Shown one piece after another: positions 52,265 to 60,835 of a DNA stretch of 64,000 nucleotides. A model generated the notes under the pieces. The model was not told the origin of the DNA and ran no database searches. It worked only from the letters and a program-made list of their open reading frames with translations. This DNA comes from Streptomyces erythrochromogenes (GTDB taxonomy: Bacteria; Actinomycetota; Actinomycetes; Streptomycetales; Streptomycetaceae), in contig NZ_CP108036.1 in NCBI RefSeq assembly GCF_036170895.1, positions 2,356,001-2,420,000 on the forward strand. The letters are read 5' to 3'. Position numbers and translations under genes: made by a program. The first letter of the stretch is position 1; each line of letters opens with the position of its first letter.

Positions 52265-54721
52265 ATGGCCCGCCGCAGCACGAAGACCCCGCCGCCGGAG
52301 GATTTCGAGGAGAAGATCCTCGACATCGACGTCGTCGACGAAATGCAGGGCTCCTTCCTCGAGTACGCGTACTCGGTGATCTACTCCCGTGCCCTGCCCG
52401 ACGCCCGGGACGGCATGAAGCCGGTGCACCGCCGGATCGTGTACCAGATGAACGAGATGGGTCTGCGTCCCGACCGCGGGTACGTGAAGTGCGCCCGTGT
52501 CGTCGGCGAGGTGATGGGCAAGCTCCACCCCCACGGCGACGCCTCGATCTACGACGCCCTCGTTCGCATGGCCCAGCCCTTCTCGATGCGGCTGCCGCTG
52601 GTCGACGGCCACGGCAACTTCGGTTCGCTCGGCAACGACGACCCGCCGGCCGCGATGCGCTACACCGAGTGCAAGATGGCCGACGCCACGTCGCTGATGA
52701 CGGAGTCGATCGACGAGGACACCGTCGACTTCACCGCCAACTACGACGGCCAGGAGCAGGAGCCGGTCGCGCTCCCCGCCGCCTACCCGAACCTGCTGGT
52801 CAACGGCGCGTCCGGGATCGCGGTCGGCATGGCGACCAACATGCCCCCGCACAACCTCGGCGAGGTCATCGCGGCGGCCCGCCACCTGATCCGGTACCCG
52901 CACGCGGACCTGGAGGCGCTGATGCGCTTCGTACCGGGTCCCGACCTGCCCACGGGCGGCCGGATCGTCGGCCTCTCGGGCATCAAGGACGCCTACGAGA
53001 ACGGCCGCGGCACCTTCAAGATCCGCGCCACGGTGGCCGTGGAGAACGTGACGGCGCGCCGCAAGGGCCTGGTCGTCACCGAACTGCCCTTCACGGTCGG
53101 CCCCGAGAAGGTCATCGCGAAGATCAAGGACCTGGTCGGCTCGAAGAAGCTCCAGGGCATCGCCGACGTCAAGGACCTCACCGACCGCGCCCACGGCCTG
53201 CGCCTGGTCATCGAGATCAAGAACGGCTTCCACCCGGAGGCAGTGCTGGAGCAGCTCTACAAGCTGACGCCGATGGAGGAGTCCTTCGGCATCAACAACG
53301 TGGCGCTGGTGGACGGGCAGCCGCTCACCCTCGGCCTCAAGGAGCTGCTGGAGGTCTACCTCGACCACCGCTTCGAGGTCGTCCGGCGCCGCAGCGAGTT
53401 CCGCCGCACCAAGCGCCGGGACCGGCTGCACCTCGTCGAGGGCCTGCTCGTGGCCCTCATCGACATCGACGAGGTCATCCGGCTGATCCGCGACAGCGAG
53501 AACTCCGCCCAGGCCAAGGCCCGGCTCATCGAGCGGTTCTCGCTGAGCGAGACCCAGACCCAGTACATCCTGGACACCCCGCTGCGCCGGCTCACCAAGT
53601 TCGACCGCCTGGAGCTGGAGTCCGAGCGCGACCGCCTGACGGGCGAGATCGACGAGCTGACCGGGATCCTGGAGTCCGACAACGAGCTGCGCAAGCTGGT
53701 CTCCGCGGAACTGGCCGCCGTCGCGAAGAAGTTCGGCACCGAGCGCCGTACGGTCCTGCTGGAGTCGGCGGGCACCGCGGTGGCCGCCGTCCCGCTGGAG
53801 GTCGCGGACGACCCGTGCCGGGTGCTGCTGTCCTCGACGGGCCTGCTGGCCCGTACGGCGAACGGCGAGCCGCTGCCGCAGGACGGGGGCGGCGCCCGGG
53901 CCAAGCACGACCTGATCGTCTCGCAGGTCGCGGCGACCGCGCGGGCCGACGTCGGCGTGGTCACCTCCGCGGGCCGGCTGCTGCGGCTCTCGGTGATCGA
54001 CCTGCCGCAGCTGCCGGACACGCACGCCGCGCCGAACCTCGCGGGCGGCGCACCGGTCTCGGAGTTCCTCTCCGGGCTGGAGGCGGACGAGAAGGTGGTG
54101 TGCCTGACCTCGCTGGACGAGTCCTCGCAGGGTCTGGCGCTGGGCACCGAGCAGGGCGTGGTCAAGCGCGTCGTGCCGGACTACCCGGCCAACAAGGAAG
54201 AGCTGGAGGTCATCACCCTCAAGGACGGCGACCGGATCGTCGGCGCGGTCGAGCTGCGCACGGGCGAGGAGGACCTGGTCTTCATCACCGACGACGCCCA
54301 GCTGCTGCGCTACCCGGCGGGCCAGGTCCGGCCGCAGGGCCGTCCGGCGGGCGGCATGGCGGGCATCAAGCTCTCCGAGAACGCCAAGGTGATCCACTTC
54401 TCGGCCGTCGACCCGGGCCGGGAGGCCGTGGTGTTCACGGTGGCCGGCTCGCACGGGACCCTGGACGACTCGATGCTGTCCGGGAAGCTGACCCCCTTCG
54501 ACCAGTACCCGCGCAAGGGCCGGGCCACCGGCGGCGTGCGCTGCCAGCGGTTCCTGAAGGGCGAGGACCTGCTGGTGCTGGCCTGGGCCGGCGGCTCCCC
54601 CGCCCGCGCGGCGGCGGCGAACGGCGCTCCGGCCGAGCTGCCCGCACCGGACCCGCGCCGGGACGGCTCGGGGACGGCCCTGCCGGCGGTCGTGGCGACG
54701 CTGGCGGGACCCGCACTGTAG
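52265..54721 (+). CDS. parC: DNA topoisomerase IV subunit A
   Basis: 818 residues. The winged-helix core includes YSVIYSRALPDARDGMKPVHRRIVYQM and HPHGDASIYDALVRMAQ. The active-site tyrosine is Tyr133 in AAMRYTECKM. A C-terminal beta-pinwheel of about 300 residues has no gyrase GQRGGKG-type box that I can find, favouring topo IV over GyrA. It relaxes and decatenates DNA with ParE, which is not in the window. The ATG at 52265 follows AAGGAG. A strong terminator follows. Confidence 0.93.
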   Translation: MARRSTKTPPPEDFEEKILDIDVVDEMQGSFLEYAYSVIYSRALPDARDGMKPVHRRIVYQMNEMGLRPDRGYVKCARVVGEVMGKLHPHGDASIYDALVRMAQPFSMRLPLVDGHGNFGSLGNDDPPAAMRYTECKMADATSLMTESIDEDTVDFTANYDGQEQEPVALPAAYPNLLVNGASGIAVGMATNMPPHNLGEVIAAARHLIRYPHADLEALMRFVPGPDLPTGGRIVGLSGIKDAYENGRGTFKIRATVAVENVTARRKGLVVTELPFTVGPEKVIAKIKDLVGSKKLQGIADVKDLTDRAHGLRLVIEIKNGFHPEAVLEQLYKLTPMEESFGINNVALVDGQPLTLGLKELLEVYLDHRFEVVRRRSEFRRTKRRDRLHLVEGLLVALIDIDEVIRLIRDSENSAQAKARLIERFSLSETQTQYILDTPLRRLTKFDRLELESERDRLTGEIDELTGILESDNELRKLVSAELAAVAKKFGTERRTVLLESAGTAVAAVPLEVADDPCRVLLSSTGLLARTANGEPLPQDGGGARAKHDLIVSQVAATARADVGVVTSAGRLLRLSVIDLPQLPDTHAAPNLAGGAPVSEFLSGLEADEKVVCLTSLDESSQGLALGTEQGVVKRVVPDYPANKEELEVITLKDGDRIVGAVELRTGEEDLVFITDDAQLLRYPAGQVRPQGRPAGGMAGIKLSENAKVIHFSAVDPGREAVVFTVAGSHGTLDDSMLSGKLTPFDQYPRKGRATGGVRCQRFLKGEDLLVLAWAGGSPARAAAANGAPAELPAPDPRRDGSGTALPAVVATLAGPAL

Positions 54722-54731
54722 GGGTTCCGGA

Positions 54732-54772
54732 CCATTCGGGTGGTACGTCCGGAGGACGTACCACCCGAATGG
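54732..54772. terminator. Terminator after parC
   Basis: A perfect 19-bp stem (54732-54750 CCATTCGGGTGGTACGTCC with 54754-54772) and a three-base loop begin 11 bases after the parC stop. Confidence 0.88.
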
Positions 54773-54827
54773 CGACTAGTGTTTTCCCTCTTGGCACTGT
54801 CGGGTGGGGCGGGAGAACACAGAGCTG

Positions 54828-56918
54828 ATGAGTCGTCGGTCGGGCGGTTTGATCGGGGACTGGGCCGAGGCCCAGCGCCGGATGCAGCAGACGCAGCTGA
54901 TCCAGCACCGCGAGGCGGAACGCCGACAGCGGGCGTACGAACGCGAGGCGGCCCGGGGGCAGCGCGAGCAGCAGGCCGCCTACCGGCAGCATCGCGAGGC
55001 CGAGGCACGACGGCGTACGGAGCGCATCGAGGCGGAGGTCGCCGGGCTGCAGGGGCTGCTGGCCGCGGGCTGCCGGGCACCGGCGTTCCGTACGGCCGCG
55101 CTGGTCCGGCCGGAGCAGCTGGAACCCTTCGCCCCGGGGAATCTCGCCCATCCGCTGCCGATGCCGCGCCTCGAGCAGTTCCAGCAGCAGAACAGCGGCT
55201 GGACCCTCGGCTCGAACCGCCGGGCGCAGGCGGAGCGCGAGGCGCACGCCCGCTACACCCAGGCCTGGCAGGCGGCGCATGCCGCGGAGCTGCAGCGGCA
55301 GCAGCAGCTGGCGGCGTACCGGCAGCAGTACGACCAGTGGGCGGCGCAGCAGCTCGCCGGGATCCGGGAGCACAACAACGGCCTCGCCGAGCTGGCCAGG
55401 GCACTGCGCGCGGGTGACGCCGATGCCGCCGTGGAGTACTTCTCGGCCGCCCTCTACGCCTCCACCGCCTGGCCCGAGGCGCTGCCCAGGCAGCTGGCCG
55501 CCGCCTACGATCGGGGCGCGCGCGAGCTGGTCCTGGACTGGCAGCTGCCGGGGTTCCAGGTGGTGCCCGAGGCCAAGTCGGTCCGGTACATGCCGAGTAC
55601 GGACCAGGACAAGGAGACGGCTCGCCCTGCCACGCAGCGGCGCGCGCTGTACCGGGACCTGCTGGCGCAGTGCCTGCTGCTGGTGGTGCGCGAGCTGTAC
55701 GCGGCGGACGAGTTCGGCGCGCTCGAGTCCGTCGTGGTCAACGGCTTCGTGGACGACCACGATCCGGTGACGGGGCAGGAGGCGCGGATCACGCTCGCTT
55801 CGGTGTCGGCGGCCCGCTCCGCCTTCGCGGGGCTTCGGCTGGAGCAGGTCAGCGCGGTGGACTGCCTGGTGGAGGGGTTGCGCGGGCAGCTGTCGGCGCG
55901 GCCCGACCAGCTGACGGCCGTACGCGCGGGACGCCGGCCCGACGAGGTCGGCGGCGGAGTCGTCAGCCACGGCGGGCACGCGGGCGACGACGAGGACGAG
56001 CCGGACCTCTTCGTGATGGACCCGATCGCCTTCGAGAACCTGGTGGCGGAGCTCTTCCGGGCGATGGGCATGGAGGCGTTGACCACACAGCGGTCCGGCG
56101 ACGGCGGCGTCGACATCGAGGCGAACGACCCTTCCCCGATCACGGGCGGACGGATCGTGGTCCAGGTCAAGCGCTACCGCAACACCGTGCCGCCCACGGC
56201 GGTACGGGACCTGTACGGCACGGTCCAGGACAAGGGGGCGAACAAGGGGGTGCTGGTCACCACCTCGTCCTTCGGGCCGACGTCGTACACCTTCTCCAAC
56301 GGCAAGCCGCTGGAGTTGGTTCCCGGGGAGAAGCTGGTGGAGCTCCTGCACCAGTACGGGCTGCGCGGACGCCTCGGTGGCGGCCCGGCGGCCCGGGTCC
56401 CGGCGCAGCGGGCTCCCGAGCCCGCCCCGTCGGACGACCACAACGTGCTCGGCATGACCTGGTCGGGCCGGGTCGCGCTGGACGTGTGCGCCCTGGTCTG
56501 CACGGGCAACCGGGTGCTCAGCGAGGACCACTTCGTTTTCTTCAACAACCCGCGCACGCCGGACGGTTCGGTACGGGCCCGGGCGCACGCGGCGCCGGAC
56601 AAGGCGGCGCTGGAGGTCTCCTTCGAGGCCCTGCCGCGCGAGGCCGACCGGCTGGTGCTCGTGGCAGCCGTGGACCCGGAGGCCGATCCGCATGCCGACC
56701 TGGCAGGTTTCACCGACGCCCGGATCCGGCTCCTGGACGCGGCGGGCGCGGAGGCCGGGCAGCTGGAGGTCTCCGACGGCCGGGCCGGTGAGACCGCGCT
56801 GGTGCTGGGCTCGTTCCGGCGCAGGCCGAACGGCGACTGGGACTTCGTGATCGGCGGCAAGGGCTACCGCGGCGGCCTGGAGGACCTGCTGCGCGAGTAC
56901 GGCGTCGAGGTCGCATAG
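54828..56918 (+). CDS. Mrr-type restriction endonuclease fused to a TerD domain
   Basis: 696 residues. Residues of about 15-210 are Gln/Arg/Glu/Ala-rich and helical, probably coiled coil. Residues 395-510 form an Mrr_cat nuclease: DPIAFENLVAELFRAMG (Glu403), GDGGVDIEA (Asp429) and VVQVKRY (Gln446, Lys448), a complete D/E-D-QxK site, followed by KGVLVTTSSFGPTSYTF. Residues of about 540-690 match the TerD stress-protein fold (VALDVCALVCTGNRVLSEDHFVFFNN). Such nuclease-TerD links have been predicted to belong to Ter stress systems. ATG 54828 or GTG 54804 are both possible starts. A companion gene follows 12 bases later. Confidence 0.88.
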   Translation: MSRRSGGLIGDWAEAQRRMQQTQLIQHREAERRQRAYEREAARGQREQQAAYRQHREAEARRRTERIEAEVAGLQGLLAAGCRAPAFRTAALVRPEQLEPFAPGNLAHPLPMPRLEQFQQQNSGWTLGSNRRAQAEREAHARYTQAWQAAHAAELQRQQQLAAYRQQYDQWAAQQLAGIREHNNGLAELARALRAGDADAAVEYFSAALYASTAWPEALPRQLAAAYDRGARELVLDWQLPGFQVVPEAKSVRYMPSTDQDKETARPATQRRALYRDLLAQCLLLVVRELYAADEFGALESVVVNGFVDDHDPVTGQEARITLASVSAARSAFAGLRLEQVSAVDCLVEGLRGQLSARPDQLTAVRAGRRPDEVGGGVVSHGGHAGDDEDEPDLFVMDPIAFENLVAELFRAMGMEALTTQRSGDGGVDIEANDPSPITGGRIVVQVKRYRNTVPPTAVRDLYGTVQDKGANKGVLVTTSSFGPTSYTFSNGKPLELVPGEKLVELLHQYGLRGRLGGGPAARVPAQRAPEPAPSDDHNVLGMTWSGRVALDVCALVCTGNRVLSEDHFVFFNNPRTPDGSVRARAHAAPDKAALEVSFEALPREADRLVLVAAVDPEADPHADLAGFTDARIRLLDAAGAEAGQLEVSDGRAGETALVLGSFRRRPNGDWDFVIGGKGYRGGLEDLLREYGVEVA

Positions 56919-56930
56919 GGGGTGGAGCGG

Positions 56931-57518
56931 ATGGACGAGTCGGACGACCGGTCTCCGGAGCCGGTCTGGGTGGTGGCCGCGAACGTCGTGGCCTGGCGTC
57001 GCTGCGGCGTCGGCGGCCAGGAACTGCGCCCGGGGACGAAGTTCTTCAAGGGCGGGGCGAAGGTGTACGTGGCCCGGGTGTACTGGGGTCCGGGGGGTGA
57101 CCGGGTCACGGTGGCGGGGCGCGAACGGCACACCGGCCGGTGGATCGTCATCGACACGGCGACGCGCCACCTGTACGGCTTCCGGCCGAAGCTCGTCCAC
57201 ACGCCGCGCGTCCTGGAACGGCTGCGTGAGGAGCGCTACGCGCGCGGCTTCGCCACGGCGGACTACGCGGTGGACGCCGCCGCGATGCTGGAGCGGTACG
57301 CGCGCCGGTACCGCGCCGCGACGGCGCCGAAGAGTCCGCATCCGGGCCGCTGCCTGTGTCACGCCTGCCTCACCGGCGAGGCCCACTACGCGGACGACCC
57401 CGACGGGCCCGATCACGCGGATCAACCGAATCAACCGGATCACGCGGAGAAAGTGTTATCGCCGGCCGCCCCGCGGGTCTCCCCATGTGTCAGGCCAAGT
57501 GGGCCGTCACACCTCTGA
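56931..57518 (+). CDS. Hypothetical protein, partner of the Mrr-TerD protein
   Basis: 195 residues that I do not recognise. The first half has a beta-rich pattern (PVWVVAANVVAWRRCGVGGQELRPGTKFFKGGAKVYVARVYWGPGGDRVTVAGRER) that looks like a small barrel. A helical part then contains RLREERYARGFATADYAVDAAAMLERYARRYR, and a CLCHACLTG cysteine motif could bind a metal. The Asp/Pro/Asn/Gln-rich tail is low complexity. ATG 56931 is preferred, with GGAG just upstream. It is 12 bases after the Mrr-TerD stop and is surely cotranscribed, so a shared role is likely. Confidence 0.75.
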   Translation: MDESDDRSPEPVWVVAANVVAWRRCGVGGQELRPGTKFFKGGAKVYVARVYWGPGGDRVTVAGRERHTGRWIVIDTATRHLYGFRPKLVHTPRVLERLREERYARGFATADYAVDAAAMLERYARRYRAATAPKSPHPGRCLCHACLTGEAHYADDPDGPDHADQPNQPDHAEKVLSPAAPRVSPCVRPSGPSHL

Positions 57519-57527
57519 GGAGATGCG

Positions 57528-58436
57528 ATGCAGTTGCGCGACGACGAGTTCGGGCAGGGCGTGGACGGGGCGGTGCCGGACCGGTCTTCCGGGCCGCGTC
57601 ACGCGGGCCGGGTGGCCGGTGGCCGCCGCCGGACCCGCCGGAAGATGCCCGTGCCGGCAGCGGTCGCCACCGTGGTCCTGCTGACCGGAGCCGGGAGTGC
57701 GTACACGCTCATATCCGGCGAAGCTCCTGCCCGTACCGCGGCGACGGCCTCTGCCTCGTCCTCGTCCTCCGACGCCGTCGGCCCGGGCCCGCTGGGCGGC
57801 CCGCCCACCGGCCCGGCCTCACCCACCGTCGGGGCAGGTGCGGCGGCTGAGACCCCCACGGCCGGGGCGACACCGAGCGCGAGCACCACCGCCGCCTCCC
57901 CCTCGCCTACCGCGGCGTCGGCCGAACCCGTGTCCAAGCAGTCCGCCAAGAACGACCGGCCCGCGCAGCCGACCCGCGGCCCTTCGGGGAACGGTCCGGT
58001 GGGACCGGACCCGAAGGTGCCCGGTGCCCGCATCTCGACGCAGGACGTCCGCACGGCCCAGTCGTTGTCCCTGCAGCTGCTGAACGGCGAACGGGCCACC
58101 GTCGGCAGGCCTCCGCTCGTGCTCAAGCAGGACCTCAGCGACTTCGCCCGCAAGTGGGCCGAGCACATGAAGAAGAACGGATTCGGCCACTCCTCCAATG
58201 AGGAACGGGCCTACCTGAACACCGGCTCGCGCACCTGGACGGGCGAGAACATCGTCTGGTGGAGCGATGCCTCGATGACCGCCCAGGAAGCCGCCGAGAA
58301 GTTCCAGTCGATGTGGCGCCACAGCCCCGGCCACTACAAGGCGCAGGTCAGCGCGGAGTTCACCGAGGTCGGCGTGGGTCTGCACCACGACGCCTCCGGC
58401 TGGTGGGGCGTGCACAACTTCTCGGACGGCACGTAG
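57528..58436 (+). CDS. Secreted or anchored CAP-domain (SCP/PR1) protein
   Basis: 302 residues. An N-terminal basic stretch and one hydrophobic helix (MPVPAAVATVVLLTGAGSAYTLI, about residues 40-62) act as signal anchor. A long Ala/Ser/Thr/Pro-rich linker is followed by a CAP domain: LSLQLLNGERATVGRPPLVLKQDLSDFARKWAEHMKKNGFGHSS, GENIVWW, MWRHSPGHYKAQVSAEFTEVGVGL. CAP-domain functions vary and no catalytic role can be claimed. The ATG follows AGGAG, ten bases after the preceding stop, so it may share that transcript. It converges on the CobW gene. Confidence 0.9.
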   Translation: MQLRDDEFGQGVDGAVPDRSSGPRHAGRVAGGRRRTRRKMPVPAAVATVVLLTGAGSAYTLISGEAPARTAATASASSSSSDAVGPGPLGGPPTGPASPTVGAGAAAETPTAGATPSASTTAASPSPTAASAEPVSKQSAKNDRPAQPTRGPSGNGPVGPDPKVPGARISTQDVRTAQSLSLQLLNGERATVGRPPLVLKQDLSDFARKWAEHMKKNGFGHSSNEERAYLNTGSRTWTGENIVWWSDASMTAQEAAEKFQSMWRHSPGHYKAQVSAEFTEVGVGLHHDASGWWGVHNFSDGT

Positions 58437-58464
58437 GGGGCCGGCCGCGCCCGGCGCTGCGCGG

Positions 58465-59568
58465 TCAATACGTCGGGGGCACCGGGGGCGTCTCGGACGT
58501 GTCCGGCTCCGGTGCGTCGCCCCAGTCCTCCGCGGGCCGGTCGACGTACCGCAGCACGCCCCACATGCTCTCGGGGTTCGCGTCCTGGGGGGCTTCGTCA
58601 CGGCAGGCCTCCAACTCCCGCACCAGGCCCTCGCCGTCGGTGCCCGAGCCGATCAGGACCAGCTGCGTCAGGCGGGGTTCGCCCCGCCCCCAGGGCTGCG
58701 GGGCGAAGCGGAGGAAGCGGCCGACCGCCTGGATCTCGTAGCGCTCCTCGTGTCCGGGGACCCCGAACCACACGTAGCCCTTGATCCGGTAGAGCCCGGC
58801 CGGGCGCCGGTCGAGGAAGTCCATGAACCGGCGCGGGGAGAGCGCCTGCTCCGAGGTGAACTCGGTGCTCTCGTAGGCGGCGTGCGCGTGGGTGCAGTGG
58901 TCGTGGCCCTCGGCCTGCGCGAGCAGGTCCTCGAAGGACAGCTGTCCCCGGGTCTCGGTCCAGGGCCTGCGGTCGAAGAGCAGCTCCGGGTCGATGCGGC
59001 CGTGGGCGGCGCCCACGACCGGGGTGCCCGGCGCGCAGAGCGCGGCGAGTTCGGTCTCGATCCTGGCCCGTTCGACAGGGTCGACCCGGTCGGTCTTGTT
59101 GAGCACCACCAGGTCCGCGACGGCCAGGTGTCGGTCGGTCTCCGGGTGCCGGGCCCGGGTGGCGTCGAATTCCGCCGCGTCCACGACCTCCACCATGCCG
59201 CCGTACCGGACGGCCGGGTTCTCGTTGGCCACCAGCATGCGGATCATCTCCTCGGGCTCGGCCAGGCCGCTCGCCTCGATGACGATCACGTCGATCCGGT
59301 GGACGGGGGCGGAGAGCTTCTCCAGGTACGCGTCCAGCTCGCTGCCGTCGACGGCGCAGCACAGGCAGCCGCCGCCGAGGGAGACCATCGAGTCCCCGAC
59401 CTGGCCGGCCACCGACATCGCGTCGATCTCGATGGAGCCGAAGTCGTTGACGACGACCCCGATGCGGGTACCGCCGCGGCCGGCGAGGAGGTGGTTCAGC
59501 ACGGTGGTCTTCCCGGATCCGAGGAATCCGGCGAGGACGACGACGGGGATGGGCTGCCTGCTGTTCAC
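58465..59568 (-). CDS. CobW/COG0523-family GTP-dependent metallochaperone
   Basis: 367 residues. P-loop GFLGSGKT at 14-21; CLCC metal motif at 68-71; NKTD guanine-specificity motif (VVLNKTDRVD); and a His-rich segment (AEGHDHCTHAHAAYES). The C-terminal CobW_C domain follows (GLYRIKGYVWFGVPGHEERYEIQAVGRFLRF). COG0523 proteins deliver Zn, Co or other metals; several are zinc-starvation genes. The GTG at 59568 lacks a good ribosome site, so the start is uncertain. It is 26 bases downstream of the citrate synthase stop and may be cotranscribed with it. Confidence 0.92.
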   Translation of the reverse strand: MNSRQPIPVVVLAGFLGSGKTTVLNHLLAGRGGTRIGVVVNDFGSIEIDAMSVAGQVGDSMVSLGGGCLCCAVDGSELDAYLEKLSAPVHRIDVIVIEASGLAEPEEMIRMLVANENPAVRYGGMVEVVDAAEFDATRARHPETDRHLAVADLVVLNKTDRVDPVERARIETELAALCAPGTPVVGAAHGRIDPELLFDRRPWTETRGQLSFEDLLAQAEGHDHCTHAHAAYESTEFTSEQALSPRRFMDFLDRRPAGLYRIKGYVWFGVPGHEERYEIQAVGRFLRFAPQPWGRGEPRLTQLVLIGSGTDGEGLVRELEACRDEAPQDANPESMWGVLRYVDRPAEDWGDAPEPDTSETPPVPPTY

Positions 59569-59594
59569 CCGGTCGATCGTAGCCAGGCTCCCGG

Positions 59595-60755
59595 TCAGTC
59601 CATCAGCGGCACCGGCTGCGGAGGGGTAGGTCCCGTGTACCGGGCGGCCGGTCGGATGATCTTCGAATCGGTGGCCTGTTCCAGGATGTTCGCGCTCCAG
59701 CCGACGACCCGGGCCGCGCAGAAGGTCGGGGTGAACATCTCGCGCGGCAGCCCGCACAATTCCATGACCACGCCCGCGTAGAACTCCACGTTGGTGTGCA
59801 GTTCGCGGCCCGGCTTGAGTTCGGCGAGGATCTCCTCCACCTGGCGTTCGACCTCCACGGCGAAGTCCACGAGGGGGCCGCCGAAGCCGAGGGCGATCTC
59901 GCGCAGCATGCGTGAGCGGGGGTCCTCGGTGCGGTAGACGGGGTGCCCGAAGCCCATGATCCGGTCGCCGGCGAGGACACGTTCGCGGATCCACGGCCCG
60001 ATCCGGTCCACGGTGCCGATCGCGTCGAGGGTGTCCAGGGCGCGGCTGGGGGCGCCGCCGTGCAGCGGGCCGGAGAGCGCGCCGATGGCCCCGGTCAGGC
60101 AGGCCGCGACGTCGGCGCCGGTGGAGGCGATCACCCGGGCGGTGAACGTCGAGGCGTTGAAGCCGTGGTCGACGGTGGATATCAGGTACCGCTCGACCGC
60201 GCGGGCCCGGGCGGGGTCGGGCTCCTCGCCGGTGAGCATGTAGAGGTAGTTGGCCGCGTACGGGAGGTCCGCGCGCGGCTCGACCGGCTCCAGGCCCTGG
60301 CCCAGCCGGTGCAGGGCGGTCAACAGGGTCGGCACCGCGGCGCAGGCCGCCAGCGCGTCCGCTGCCCGGCGCTGGGGGGTGAGGTCGTACACCGGCCGGA
60401 ATCCGGCGGAGGCGCCGAGCAGCGAGAGCGCGGTGCGCAGCCCGGCGAGCGGGCCGGAGAGCCGGGTGGCGCGGGCCAGGTCCGGCAGGACCGCCCGCAC
60501 CTCCTCGGGGAGCCGGCGCAGCGCGGCGGTCTCGGCGGCGAAGGCGGCCCGCTCGGCGGGATCCGCCGGGAGGGTGCCGCGGAACATCAGGTGCCACACG
60601 TCCTCGAAACTGCGGCCGGCGGCGAGCTCCACGGCCGAGTACTGGCGGTAGTGGTAGAAGCCCTCGCGGCCCCGGACGTCGCCCAGCTCGGTTTCGGTGA
60701 CCACGACTCCGGCGAGGCCCCGCGGTCCTTCGATGGTGCTGTCGGTGGTGTTCAT
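59595..60755 (-). CDS. Citrate synthase family protein
   Basis: 386 residues of a citrate synthase-fold enzyme. Catalytic histidines appear in GALSGPLHGGAPSRAL and IMGFGHPVYRTEDPRSRML. Where most citrate synthases have NVDFY with the catalytic Asp, this reads LHTNVEFYAGVVMELCG, with Glu instead. The enzyme condenses acetyl-CoA with oxaloacetate, or another pair. It lacks the N-terminal extension of its divergent partner. ATG 60755 is chosen as the first start beyond the operator region. It is divergent from the helix-turn-helix citrate synthase across 80 bases, and CobW follows. Confidence 0.9.
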   Translation of the reverse strand: MNTTDSTIEGPRGLAGVVVTETELGDVRGREGFYHYRQYSAVELAAGRSFEDVWHLMFRGTLPADPAERAAFAAETAALRRLPEEVRAVLPDLARATRLSGPLAGLRTALSLLGASAGFRPVYDLTPQRRAADALAACAAVPTLLTALHRLGQGLEPVEPRADLPYAANYLYMLTGEEPDPARARAVERYLISTVDHGFNASTFTARVIASTGADVAACLTGAIGALSGPLHGGAPSRALDTLDAIGTVDRIGPWIRERVLAGDRIMGFGHPVYRTEDPRSRMLREIALGFGGPLVDFAVEVERQVEEILAELKPGRELHTNVEFYAGVVMELCGLPREMFTPTFCAARVVGWSANILEQATDSKIIRPAARYTGPTPPQPVPLMD

Positions 60756-60792
60756 GCATCGACCATCCATGATGGATTCAATCGCTGTCAAT

Positions 60793-60807
60793 ATTGATTG
60801 AATCAAT
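60793..60807. promoter_or_regulatory. Palindromic operator between the two citrate synthase genes
   Basis: ATTGATTGAATCAAT is a perfect 15-base palindrome, and a further GATTCAAT at 60775-60782 repeats the half-site ATTGAATC in inverse orientation. The region is AT-rich against the surrounding GC. It sits between two divergent starts, 29 bases before the helix-turn-helix citrate synthase ATG, where an autoregulator would be expected to bind. Confidence 0.7.
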
Positions 60808-60835
60808 ACAACAATGCATCTGTAGGGTGTTCGGC

